NCBI GenBank assembly: GCA_031763025.1 | Contig: JASSKH010000005.1 | Location: 13,782,528 to 13,846,527 of the forward strand | DNA length: 64,000 nt | Direction of reading: 5' to 3' | Source of the DNA: Macrocystis pyrifera | Taxonomy: Eukaryota; Sar; Phaeophyceae; Laminariales; Laminariaceae | In this document: piece after piece, positions 10,201-23,130 of the stretch | Layout of the letters: every line of letters begins with the position of its first letter | Numbering within the stretch: the stretch's first letter is position 1 | Notes under the pieces: generated by a model | What the model was told of the DNA's origin: nothing | Seen by the model: only the letters and a program-made list of their open reading frames with translations | The model's database searches: none | Program-made: the position numbers and the translations under genes

Positions 10201-13200
10201 CACGGCAAAATAAACGCGTACATAACACTATGTTTGGTGTGTTGGGGAATTTCCTGTTGGCTATCGTAACACACGTGAGAGGGATAACGTGTATGGTCGG
10301 TACAACGTTAACATTGTGTTACCGTTTCAGTTGCAGCAGCAGCAGTATGTGTCGGGTGACGTTATGTGAGGATGTTAGCGGAAGTTTTGCTACCATTGCA
10401 TACGTCAGACGGATAACGTACATGATAAAACACTGCCAGAAGCATTATGTTGATGTGCTATTTACGGGGGTCCATAGTTAACGGGACCAAATTTTGTTAG
10501 TAAAAATACGTTAATATATAGGCTTTTATGTATACCATAGGTCCTATTAACTATGGACCCCCGTAATATTTATAGCTCGTAATCATTTTATGTAATAACA
10601 CGAGATGGCAGACAACTTTCATCTCAATCTAACATCAACAATATGTTACCTGGTACTGCTGTGTTAGTTCGTATGTACGACTATGCAGATTACGTTATAG
10701 ATGGATAACGTACTGGTGTTATCGATGGACAATGGACAACGTGCTGACGAGGTTTCCTAATTTTTGTTTGGCGTTTTTTTTTGCGGAGATCCCTCCTAAA
10801 TATCCCATGATCTGGGATTTCAAAAATATAGGGGCGTTTTCTGTACCGGGGAAGCTATGTTATCCCCCCCGGGGATAAATTGTAGGCGTCCCCTACTGGG
10901 ATCTCGGCCAAGTTGCAAAACACGGCTACATTGCGTTACTTCGCGACGCCGCTGTACCAGTATTACGGGGGGCCATAGTAAATAGGACCTACGATACACA
11001 CAAAAACCTGTATGTTTTCCTATTTTTACTGACAATATTTGGTCCTATTTACTATGGACCCCCGTAATAACTGCCACAGGTAACACACATGGTAAACCTC
11101 GGGAAGAGCCAAAGGGTAACGTCGCAACACGACGTTGGAACGACTTCGGCCCCAACGGTGTCTCAGAGACACAATGTTAGGCCCGGTTTGATTATTATGG
11201 TAGCACAGCGGTAACGAAATGTTTGAATCAGATCTTTACTGACAGCAACAGCGTAACGGAGACCTCCGCATTTAGTCTAACATCCTAATATATTGTTACG
11301 TATCGGCCAGCCAAGACTGCTGTAACATTGTTAAACGTACCTGGTATTTTAAATGTTGCGTTATCCGAGCTATACCTGATACAGCAATCAGTAGTGCTGG
11401 CCGCTAGGTGATGTTATGCTTAAGACCGCATGTTATCGTACCACTTTGTGGCTCTCTCATCTTCCTGACATTTAATTCGCCACCCGAAGTGTATAGGCCG
11501 TGCAACAATAGTAGCAGTGTGTACGGTATGATAAAAATCTGCAGTGCCCGTCGTGCATGTTTCAAATATTATACGTATGATATCGTTCTCGTATGTAAGA
11601 CCAGGTATACAGGTATACGGCATACGTACAAATTTACATCGTTCTCGTACCGGTGTATAGTTTTTTCCCCCTTCTTTTTTTCCCCTTTCCTTTTTTCCCC
11701 GTTTGCTTTGTGCCTCTGTCTGTAGCTCCTTTTTTACTTTCTGTTCGTATCTGCTGTTTCTTTTTGGTTTGCTTCGGTGTCTTCCTTTTCGTTTTCGTTT
11801 TTTTTTTTTTCGGCTACGTGTTAGTTTATTTTTTGCTCCTCTGGTGTTATTATTAGCGGGGTAATTATGCTTGTTTTTTAGTTCTTATCTCTGTTTTACA
11901 TCCCTCGCGTAGCTTGCGAGCCTGCAATCTGCGAAAATCTGCCGCATTCTCCTGTGTGTTTTCCTTCTTGATTTCTTGCTTTCTTGCTTGAATCGTTTTT
12001 TTTCTCTCTCTCTCTCTCTCTTTTCCCTTTGCGATTTTTTATTTTTCGACCTCGTTTTTCGATATTTCGACGTCGACTTGTTTTTTTTTCATCCTGTCTA
12101 TTTTTGCCCGGGTGGTATGCGGTCTCGTCGGTTTCTGTGGCGACTTGTACAGCAGCGTGCCGCTTGTACCTGATACGTACGTATGCACGAGCGCGGCCCT
12201 CACTCGGAGTGTTGACCCTTTTTTTAGTACCGCGGTCCCGTGTTCGGGACAAACTACTTGAAATTAAACTGGTTTGTCCCCAAAACGGCACTTGCTGCAT
12301 GCAGTTCTAGAAGAGTTAACGTTATCCGAGGCGCGGTAGTTTTGGCGCGATTCCTGCGCAAGATATTCAAGAACACCATTTTTTTTATGTTTCATCGAAA
12401 CTTAGGATAGCATAGGGCTACACCCTGCGTCACGTGAAAATAAGCGCTTGACCCTGACCCCTGAACAGGCCTTCTTTTTTTTATTGCCAGATCCTGCTAT
12501 GAATCATACATCACCTCGGATAACGTAACACTTGACGTTTTTTATGTTAATGTTAGGCGTCAGCGAAAAAAAAAAAAAAAAAAAAACATTACGTTGCTAC
12601 GTAAACTACTTCCTGGATTTTGTTATAACATCAGTGTTAGTGCGTTGTGATATTTGGCGGGCGATCGCGTAACATTATGTTAAGAGTGTGTCGTCGATCC
12701 CGTACTGACCGCAGTATATGTGATGTGTCACGGTGTTGTTAACAGGGTATGCAGCCCATAGCGAGTAACACGATGTTGGCGTGTTGATAGCGGGATTCCC
12801 TGTGGCTATCGTAACACACGTTGGAGGGGTAACGTACGTGGTCCGTTTGAAGGTTAGCATTATGTTTACCGTGTGAGCGACATCAGCCCGTTGCCGGTAA
12901 GGTTGTGCTAGTGTGGCAGCGGGATTCTTGCGCTTGCTGCCGCCGTAACACCGTTGAAACAGATAACGTACGCGGCGGCAAAATAAAAACGCTTACATAA
13001 CACTCTTATGTTAGTGAGTGTGTGTGATATTACGGGGGACCATGGTAAATAAGACCTACGGTGCACACAAATACCTATATGTTTCACTTTTTTTACTAAC
13101 AATATTTGGTCCTATTTACTATGCCCCCCCCCCCCCCGTAATAGTGAAATTTCTGGTGGCTATCGTAACACACGTTGGAGGTATAGCGTATTTGCGAGGA

Positions 13201-16200
13201 CCCTTCCTACATATCCCCTGTTTTGGGGGTTTATATATTTTGAGACTTTTTTACCGGGGATATCATGCTATCCTCCCCCCCCCCCCGAGGATATTTTTGT
13301 AGGTATCCCTGCTACTGAGATGTCGGCGAAATTGGATAACACGGCCTACGTGATGTTACTCCGCCACGCTGGTTTTTACCACCAACACAGGTAACACATG
13401 TTAGATCTCGGGAAGATGCAAAGGGCATAGCAGTACAATTACGTTGGAACGACTTCGGCCCCAACGGTAACTCAGTAACATGATGTTAGACCCGGATTGA
13501 TTTTTACGGTAACACGGTAACGGAATGTTACGGTAAGATGTTCACTGACGGTAGCACCGTAACAGAATGTTAGAGAGACCTCCGCATTTAGGCTAACATC
13601 ATATTAATAACATAATGTTACGTATCGGCCGGCTTAAAGACTGTAGCGTATCTAACATACACAGTAGGTTGAATATTACGTTGTCCGAGCCTAAGGCAAT
13701 CAGATGGGGTTCCAGATAGCGTAGTGTTAGTATAATGGTGCTGTCCGCTACGTGATGTTATGTTATTATTAATAGTAGTGTGATATTTGTAACACAATGG
13801 TATGTGTTAGTGGTGCTGGCCAACATGGTAAAACGTTCTGTTGGGGTGTTACGTATAGCACTCCTCCCAAGGGTAACACTATCTTAGTGTGCTATGTCTA
13901 ACGCTTCGTAGACAGTAACATTCTGTTATCGTGTTACTACGGGGGTCCATAGTTAATAGGATCTATGGTGTACATAAAAACCTATATATTTATCTATTTT
14001 TACTAACAATATTTGGTCCTATTTACTGTGGTCCCCCGTAATAGTAAATATGCGGATATCGATCTGGGCATGTTAGAGTGATAGCATACGTCCTAAGTCA
14101 AAGCCTAGCACTGCTGTTACAGTCAGTGTTTGTTCAAGGATGGATCACGGCATAACATAATGATATCATACCAGAGCTGGACGAGAAAGAGCAGAAACAC
14201 TACGTAGAGGCGTGTGCCCATTCGTGGGTTTCCAGTTAACACTGTGCTACCGCATTGCCGTGATTGCTCCTGCAGTACTAACACTAAGTTGGTACGGTGC
14301 CACGTCCCGGTGTTAAGCCCGCATAACGTAGATATGTGTTATCCGAGTGTTGCGTTATCCGAAGTGTGATGAAATGCATAACTACCAGCACCTTGCTCGG
14401 GGACATTTTTTATCCCGGGAGCTTTTCCTGCGGGCTGTAGCCGACACGGGAATTCACGGGATTTTTTGGACGGGAACTGGCCTCTACGGGAACTGGCCTT
14501 CCCGCCGAAACTAGCCACCACGGGAATGCACGGGAATTGTTGGACGGGAACTGGCCTCCACGGGAAGTGGCCTTCCCGCCGAAACTAGCCACCACGGGAA
14601 TTCACGGGAAATGTTGGACGGGAACCGGCCACCACGGAAAAGCGTCCCGCGGGAACTGGCCACGACAGGAAATTCTTCCCGTGGGAACTAGCCACCACGG
14701 GAATTCACGGGATTGTTTGTTGTTGAGGCCACACACGGAACACGGCCCTTCAGGTGTCCATCATCTAATATTTTCCGCTGCGGGGATGGTTACAATGTTG
14801 TCATTTTCTTTTCGCTATCTATTCCAGTATATAGGACCACATATTGTTAGTAAAAATAGGGAAATATATAAGTTTTTGCGTCCGCCGTAGGTCCTATTTA
14901 CTATGGGCACACGTAAATGGTTTGTTTACAAGATTTTTTAAAATTAAAAAAAAAAATCAATAATATCATGTCGGATCTCGGCGCCAGTAAAAATATATAT
15001 ATATACATATTTCATAACTTTTAAAAATACCAGGTACAATATTACTCATATGAATAATGAATACGGGTTATATCTTAAATACTAAATGTCGAATATCTTG
15101 CATCATATGTGGACTCCCTACTTTCGTAGAGTTCCAAAGGTCCCCGGTGATGTGGTAGCTTCGACCTGCTACCGAAGGCTGCACTTTTCCTTTGTTCTGT
15201 TTGGGGCAAGGAGAAAGCCCTCCACGTTGGGATAGCAGCGTGGAGAAGAGAGAGATCGAGTATGGTCCGGACGGGCAAACAAGGCCCGTCTCGACTTCAG
15301 GGAGGCTCGGGGTATTAAGCCGAGTGCTCTCGGCTCTCGGAAAGATTCTCACATGTGATAGTACCACTCCTGATGTATCATCTTCCATGGGTACATGCGC
15401 GAGGACCGTTCTACGAACCTTTCCCAAAACCTGTCCTCCACACGTACACAAGAAATCATACCAGCACAAAAATCAATTTAATTTCATAAATTCAAAAATT
15501 ACCGAAGTATTGGTATTAATACGAGTTATCGGGTGTGTCTTCAATATCAAATATTATATAAAATATATCATATGATACGTGCCACCTATGTACGAATGCT
15601 GGTGCATGTGGCGTCGGTCGATGTACGTGCTGATCCCGTTTGATGGTCCCGTGCACGCTGAAGACGCGGGAATAATTCCCGCGGGATCGGGTTTTTTTTC
15701 GACTTTTTCGGTTTGCACGGGATGTAGAAAATCGAGATTTCCGCGGGATTTTACGGCACGGGAACAGAGACCGCAAGAAATCAAACATTTCCACGGGAAC
15801 TGCTTGGACGGGACCACGGTAACGATATTTGCACGGGAACGGAAAAAAAAAAAAACGTTTCCCGTGTAATCCCGCGGGGACTTTCCCGAGCAAGGCCCTG
15901 ATAAATACTGTGGTCGGCAGGCGGCACTGCTTTAGCTACTGGGACGACAGATAGATTCGTATACCTAGTCACCGCCCTCCCCCTCCCCACGACTTCTTCC
16001 CCCCCCCCCCCCCCCCCCCCCCCCCTTTCTCCCGCCTCCGTCGACGGGGTCACCGAAGCAGGGCATCTTTCTCGCCCCGCTGGAGCAGCAGTCGTCCCTC
16101 ATGTTCGAGTTCGTGTTCAAGATGTTTTCCGTCGGCTCTGCGTCCCTCCCGGCGGGGGGAATGGGGCAAGTGCCCTTGCAGATCGCCGCCGACCTCCCTG

Positions 16201-19200
16201 AAGGTTCGTATCAGTAGAGCATGTAGCCGCAGCACGATGAGGCAGTTTAGGGCCTAAGTGGGAATGGGGGGCGGGGGCGGGGGGGGGGGGGGGGGGGTGA
16301 CTGGTTGGGGCGGTTGTGGGATTCTGAATAACATGTATAGGGGGGGGGGGGGGGGGGGGGGCGTACTCATTTGTTGCTTGCCTTAGTCGTTTGACCATTG
16401 ACCACGCATCCCGTTCGAGACGGAGTTCCGTTCCTACTCCAAATAGAGACACCTCCAACGATTGGGCGCTCATTACGTTGCTTTCATATATTACATAGAA
16501 TATTTTTGCTAATCTTATCCCCTTCATGTTTGGCCTCCTGTGGCCACCATCTATCTCCTAAGATAGCGATCGTTTTCTCGCTGCTATCTAGAGTATCAAA
16601 CTCCTCCATGTCACATTCGTCCATTTCCCTCATCTCCTCTTCTAGCACATCCCGTTCTTCCTTGTACATTTCACATTCTCCTACTATGTGAGTTCTGCTC
16701 TATTGCTTTGCCACACGGACACATCTGCGCATCTACTTCCTCCTCCTCCCGGCTGCTGGTATATATCTTTCTTCTTTCTGGCAGGTCCAGCCACCTACAC
16801 GAAACCGCACTTTCAGCGTTTCCGCGAACTCCATTGGGCCGTGCAAATACGTTTTCATTCCTATTCCTTCCCGCATCCCCCCGTATTTCTCCAAGTATTT
16901 CCCGATTCCACCTTGTTTCTTAGCGCTAGCCTTTCCCTTTTTTCTATCCTTCCTTCTACTTCTTCCTTCTTCTACTTCTGCCTTGTACGTCCCAAACTTC
17001 TCGGCGGACATCACCTCTTCCTGGTTTCCCCCTATATTCTTCCATACTTTCTCAACTACGCCATCCCACCTAATTCCAGCTCGCCTTTTTGTTTCTCCCA
17101 TACAGCTCTATCAACTATGGCTGGCAACCTCTTGTTTGGCATGTTCCTTACTTTATATTGCCATTTCATCTTTCTCGTGTCTCTATTTGTCTTGGGTGGG
17201 TGCATTCCCAGTTCTGCTCTTTATACTGCTGTATTACTAGTCGTACTTGAGCATCTTGGGATTTTTTTGGCTGCTGTCACATGTGCTGTTTCCAACTGTT
17301 TTTCAAGTTCGCGTTCCCTTCCGATACTTCTCCGGCACATTCTAGCTTTGGTACTATCACCTTCATCAAGATAAATCTCTTGGTGCTTGTGTCAAGGTAC
17401 AAGTCTGTTAGGATCGCATCCATCTTTTGCCTACGTGTGCTTAACTTTTTCCTATTACTTTTGCTATATGTGTATCCCAAGAACAATATTTTGAGATCTC
17501 TACGCCAAGGTACGTATGCTGGTTTACGATCGACAATTCATCTTCCCCCAACTTTCAACTGAAATTTACCGGGTTCACCTTATCTTCGTTATAAACAATT
17601 ACTGCGCATTTCTTGACGTTCGCCGTCACCCTCCATTTCCTGCTGTATTCTAGCGCCTTCTCTCTTTTTTTTTGCAATCCTTCGGGCGTTTCTGATATCC
17701 CCACGAAGTCATCCACAAACATCAATCCCGACACCGTATCTTCCCCTACCGTGACTCCCTGCCTTGCTGCTTCGACAGCTACTATCAGGTCGTTAATATA
17801 TATATATATATTGAATAGGTTTGGTGACAACGTACATCCCTGTGCAACTCCTTGTAAAATATCAACATGCTTCGATATTTCCCCGTCGAGCATCACAGCA
17901 CTTCTCGCACATTCCATAATTTTGTTCATCATTCTCCACATTTTCCCTCTGATTCCTGCTTCCCACAGTTTTTTTTCCCACAGTCCTTTTCTCCATACTG
18001 TGTCGTAGGTTTCTGTACATCTAGAAAGAAACATTACCTTGTTTGTCGCGCGTCTTTGCTGCCTTGGATTTTCTTACCTAAGGTGTACACATGGTCTACG
18101 CAGCGATGGTTTGGCCTAAACTCTGCTTGCCCTTCGCTTAGTTTTTCTTCCTCTTCTCCATCATCGTTCCCATTCTATCGTTCAAAATCTTACAAAATGT
18201 GTTGCCTACGGTGCTCAGAAGCGTTGTCCCTCTATAGCTCCCCGGGCCACCCTGATCTCCTTTCTTGAGTAAGTTTACTACTACTCCTTCTCTCCACCTC
18301 CTAGGTGCGTACTCGTTTTTCCATATCCAATTATACAACATGGCCATCATGGTAATCATTCCTATAAATTAATTCACTGTTTGGTCTGCCCCTGCTGTCT
18401 TTCTATTCTTAAGTTTAGCTACGCACTTCTTTGCTTCTTCCTTGTGAAGTCTCTCTGTAACCCTCCCGAACCACTGTCCTCCCTTTCCGATGCATCTACG
18501 TTCGCCTCTGTCCACGCGTTGATTTCCTTCTCGAATTCTGCGTCGAAAGTTTCGTTGGCTGTGGGTATTCCTAGCTTACGGCAATGCTCTACTATTAATA
18601 GTACTTCCCTCTTCCCCTTCAAACTACTATTACGGGGGTCCATAGTTAACAGGACCTATGCCATACATAAAAAACTATATATTTAGGTATTTTTACTAAC
18701 AATATTTGGTCCTGTTAACTATGCCATACATAAAAAACTATATATTTAGGTATTTTTACTAACAATATTTGGTCCTGTTAACTATGGACCCCCGTAATAA
18801 TCATTTTACCGTTCTGTGCTCTTAAGGTAGCTATCCTCGTGTCTGCCTCTCCTGCTTGTTTGCCCAGTATCCCTTTTATCCCTACCTGCATGTCTTCATC
18901 CCGCCATCAAAGTCTTCATGCGTTGTATTTACTACGTCTTTCCATGTCCCTTTCTTCTTCTCTATCATCTCTTTTACTTTATTTCTATTACGGGGGTCCA
19001 TAGTAAATAGGACCAAATATTGTTAGTAAAAATAGGTAAATATATAGTTTTTTTATGTGTACCATAGGTCCTGTTAACTATGGACTCCCGTAGTATTCCT
19101 CCCATCCTGTCGTGGTTATACGCGATGTATATCTTGCGTGTGCCTTTCTCCTTACTCTTATAGCCCCTTTCACGCCCTCATTCCACCATTTTATTGCTCT

Positions 19201-22200
19201 GTTGCATACTATCAACTTCTTCCCTATTACTTTACTTGCTGTGGTCTTGACCAACTGCTCCCATCCTTCTATTACCTTAGCTCCTGCACTATCCCTCTCT
19301 ATTCTCTATATCATTCCTTGTTGTACCTATTATTTCCAATAGCTCCGAAAATTGCTCTGAATTTTTGGCCATCTCTTCTTGGAACTCTTCCCGTTTCTCT
19401 TTTATTTACTTCTAGTTTATCTATTCTCCATCTGTACAATTTCCTACCTCGTCGATGTTTGATAACTCTCGTCTGCTGACTTTTGTCCTTATTAGACAGT
19501 GTTCCGTGGTTCCTACGTCCGCTGCGCATATATTTAATTCCGTTTCCTTACCACTTCCATTTTGGATGCACTACTGTCTAGTCATAGTCCATTCTGGTTC
19601 TGTCTTTTTTTACTCTGTCGTTCAACGCCTTCATCTCGTCATGCATCCCTTTTAGTACCGCAGTCCCGTTTTGGGGACAAATCACTTGGAATTAGACTGG
19701 TTTGTCCCCAAATCGGGACTGCCGTACTAAAAGGGTTAACGAATTTTAACATTTCTTCCCCATTCTTACTTTTCGTTACTTCCCCGTATTGTCCAATGTT
19801 CTCATTCAGACTGTTCACCTTCCCAGTTCTTGAATTACAATCTCCCACGACTACTACTTCTCCTTGCCTCTTATACTTCTGTACATTTACTGCTACTTCT
19901 CCGAACTTCCTCTGTATATCTTCTATCGTATTATTCGACTCTGGTAGCATATATTTAGTACTGTAGATGTTTCCTAAGACCTATGCCAATGGGAACGCGA
20001 AGTATCAATAAAAAGTTCGAATTCCAAAGATCTCCGCCAAAAAAAAAATAGAACACGCTTCCTATGATGGGCACGTTTAGAAGAAAAAAAAAGTTCCCAA
20101 CTTTTGGAAAAGCCCGAAAAAAGCAAATCTGGGGCCGATGTTGGGCCAAGATCGGCTTGAGAAAAACTCAGGCCGATACTCGGTTCGAAGCGGCGAGATT
20201 CCGAGTCCTCGACAGACATCGATCGACAAAACCAACGATTGCGTCATGAATTCTGAACGGAGTGCGCTCGTTAGGGGCTCCGACCCACCCTTGGGTCACC
20301 GTCTTCACACAATGGCCAGTGACGTGTGGCGGGCGCTGGCCAGGCGTACGATGAAAAAAACAATTAGCCGCTGGTGTGTACCAAACAGAAGACAAAATTT
20401 CTCGATCCGCCTCGAATGGCAAAAAACAGGCCTGTTTTCGGGTTTGGGAGGATACCCCAGGACGCCGCGGGCGAGCTCTCGCCCCCTAGAGCATTTATCT
20501 ACTTTCTATCTTCGATGCCGTCATCTATACTCGTTGGCCTTGCCCGACACCAAGCGGGTTGGCCGTGGGGTGAGTCTATATCGAGATCGAGCGTCTATCG
20601 TCGCACGAGCTGATTTTTATCAGCGTGTTGACAATTTGCATCGAGAGAATACAAATTGCGCCGCCTGCAGCCGTTAGTAAAAAAAAAGAAAAAATCAAAC
20701 ATTTTTCCCCTTTTTTCCCACAGCGGCGGTACGAGGATATTATCGGCTGTTTTTTTAAAGCAGCATTTTTGACAGAGAACTTCCGGACTTCGCGTTTCCA
20801 TTGGCATAGGTCTTACAAGTAATTTTTCGCTCCCCGCTCTCCTGGTGTCTTAATCCATATGCTTTCGTCGAATTTAGTGTCTTTGATCACCTCTATTATG
20901 TCACACAGGTATTCTTTGACCAAGAACCCCCCGCCCCCCTATTCTTGCTATTTTGTCCCTTCCTCTTTTTCCCTGTCCATGCATACTCTCCAACTTTGCA
21001 TCCTGTCTCCCCCCCTTCTTTCGCCCGCGACTCTTGAATTCCCACTATGTCTAGGTCGCGCTTACTTGCTTGTTCGGCATTATCGGTCCTTTCGCGCTCT
21101 TCCGTGGCGAACCCACATACGTTCTATGATCCTATTCTCAGCCTGATTTTCGTTTCACTATCCGCTCTAGTCTTACCTGTCCCTTCTCCGTTGTCGCTAC
21201 GAGTATTTCTGTTATCTCTTCTTTGAGCATTATTTCCGTTTCCGATTCTGGTTTTGTCTGCTTGTTCTGCGCCCCTATGTTTCTCCCCCGTTCCGTTTGA
21301 GCCACTTGCTGTTTCCCGCCTCCCATTACCTTCGTTCACCCTATTACGAGGGTCCATAGTTAATAGGACCTATGGTATATATAAAACCTATATATTTACC
21401 ATTTTTTACTAGCAATATTTGGTCCTATTTACTATGCCCCCCCGTAATAGGACTACTTCTTACTTTCGCTATTCCATTTGCTAGACATACTCTCCATCCT
21501 AGTCTTCTAACCCATGCCGACACTTTTTCTGTCTCTATCCTCTGCCACTCCATGCTCGCTTTCGGCTTGAGCATGACTCGAAAGTGTTCTCCCTCCCGTT
21601 CTACGTACGTATCCTATTGCAAGGCAGTACAGTCATATACTTCGTCGCACTTCCTCTTGAACTCAACCCTCGTCATGTCGCTAGGAACTCCAAACACCAG
21701 CACTGCTGGTACTTTACCCTGCCAATCTTTCTTTCTCCACCCACCCCGCCTCACCGTCTTTCTCATACCTCTCCCGAGAGTATCTCCAGCTTGTTTGTGT
21801 TCATAATGGTAGTGGGAAATGTTCAAGTTACTGGGACTTCCCAATCTTAGTACGCGTTGAGGGTCTGGTGCCTTTCAGTTCTTTTGCCGGCGCACCACAC
21901 TAAATAGTGTCTCCAACACGGGCTCGTAGCCTGGAGCCGAGTTCAACACCCTTAACACAAGTACCCCACGTTTGTGACAGGCGATCTGCATGGTAACCAT
22001 CCTGGCGTCCCACGATCGTATATTCTATTTTCTTGCCCCGCTGCTGTACTGGTTACTTTCCTCCAGGGAGGCCATTTTTACCGTGCAAGGTTCAAGGACG
22101 ACTTGCATAACGCAAAGTCTTACTCACACATTGGGATGCCCCGTACGTCGCTTTCTCCGTCATATGTACGTTTCACCGTGGGTAACTACCCCGCTAATGC

Positions 22201-23091
22201 TCCCGAGTAGACCTTCACTGCCGAAAGCTTGGCCAACAATCCCCCCACATTATGTAGCGGCCTCTATCCTTCAAGATGTCAAGATATCTACGTACGACTT
22301 GGTGCTCCTTATCTTTGGTCTTGTAGTCGGTCAAATGTGTAGGTGTTTGTTTCATGAGTATAATAGGTCTTGACTTAATGTCATGCATCGACCACCCCTC
22401 CCCTTCATTTGGCGCTTGGTATGTGCACCTAATGTAGGGGATTGGGTAATCATGTCATGCATGGCCGTAGTCGTATGACCATAGACCCTTGCATCCCTAC
22501 AATACCGGGACGGAGCACGCCGGGTTTCCGCTGCTATAGTATGACATTTATGGGAGAGGGGAGAGGGTACTCTTGTCATTCATGGCGGAGGGGGGGGGGG
22601 GGGGGATTATGTGACTGGTTGACACGGTTATGCCTTTCCGAAGTGTGTATGGGCTGGCGGGCGGGCGGGCGGGGGAATTGTGTGACTGGTTGGGGCGGTT
22701 GTTGAATTCTGCTACAAAGCGTGTACGCGCGATGTATTACGCTTAGTTTACCCTTTCGCTACTTGCAAAAAGTATCCCACACTGATTTCAAGTAATTCGT
22801 CCAAAAAAAACTGGGTGCCATTTTAAAAGGGGTAAGGCTTGACCCTTTCTACTACTTGCCAACAGTATCCCACACAAATTTCAAGTATTTTCCCCCAAAA
22901 ACGTGAGCGCAGTTCGATTTGGGTTAAGCTTGACCTCATTACTACTTGCAAACAGTATCCCACAATAATTACATGTATTTTCGCCCAAAAAAACATGGGT
23001 GTAGCTCTGAAACGTTTTTAGTCTGTGGTAATTTGTCTGTGACCCCTTCGCAAGACTCAAAACCTCGTTTTTATGACTTTTTTTTTTTTGG

Positions 23092-23130
<39 letters not shown>

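Larger units (their letters stand above)
9755..11420. repeat. TAAC/GTTA-rich segment, direct copy 1
   Basis: Noncoding segment dominated by short half-sites such as TAACGTTATGTTA, TAACACACG and GATAACGT at irregular spacings of tens of bases. It is collinear with 12513-13765 (shared landmarks: GGCGGGCGATCGCGTAAC, GTATGCAGCCCATAGCGAG, ACGACTTCGGCCCCAACGG, GAGACCTCCGCATTTAG). Two MITEs interrupt it. I do not recognise the family. Confidence 0.85.
14391..15895. mobile_element. Possible TIR element with CACGGGAA repeats
   Basis: Both ends carry CCTTGCTCGGG in inverted orientation (14391 and 15895). The left 330 bp is a tandem array of about 71 bp units (CACGGGAA, GGACGGGAACTGGCC, CCCGCCGAAACTAGCC); the right 250 bp holds related CACGGGAA and CCCGCGGGA motifs. 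The middle (14915-15640) has neither repeats nor a recognisable gene. No target duplication is evident at the outermost ends, so the boundaries are inference. Confidence 0.5.
16340..21850 (-). mobile_element. Poly(C)-tailed LINE, longest copy A
   Basis: Minus-strand non-LTR retrotransposon remnant. In element order it has: an ORF1-like piece (21844-21614; [12 protein letters not shown]); an AP-endonuclease-like region (about 21030-20820, [10 protein letters not shown], continued 19950-19740, VVVGDCNSR); RT blocks (18359-17555, including GCTLSPNLF and FVDDF); and a C-terminal CxC...H...C knuckle-like segment about 16700-16480. The stop codon is only six bases before the poly-C tail (poly-G on the plus strand, 16341-16361). 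Stop codons, frameshifts and five nested insertions (MITEs at 18630, 18988, 21344; hairpin MITE at 19647; an 837 bp element at 19977) make it inactive. It lies antisense in intron 6 of the FAD oxidoreductase. Confidence 0.85.

Noticed and set aside
16688..17374. 228-codon plus-strand frame
   Set aside because: Same antisense shadow in LINE copy A; corresponding frames recur at 28895-29497.
20138..20677. 179-codon frame as a transposase in the 837-bp element
   Set aside because: No catalytic DDE spacing or helix-turn-helix that I can recognise; may be chance or too decayed.
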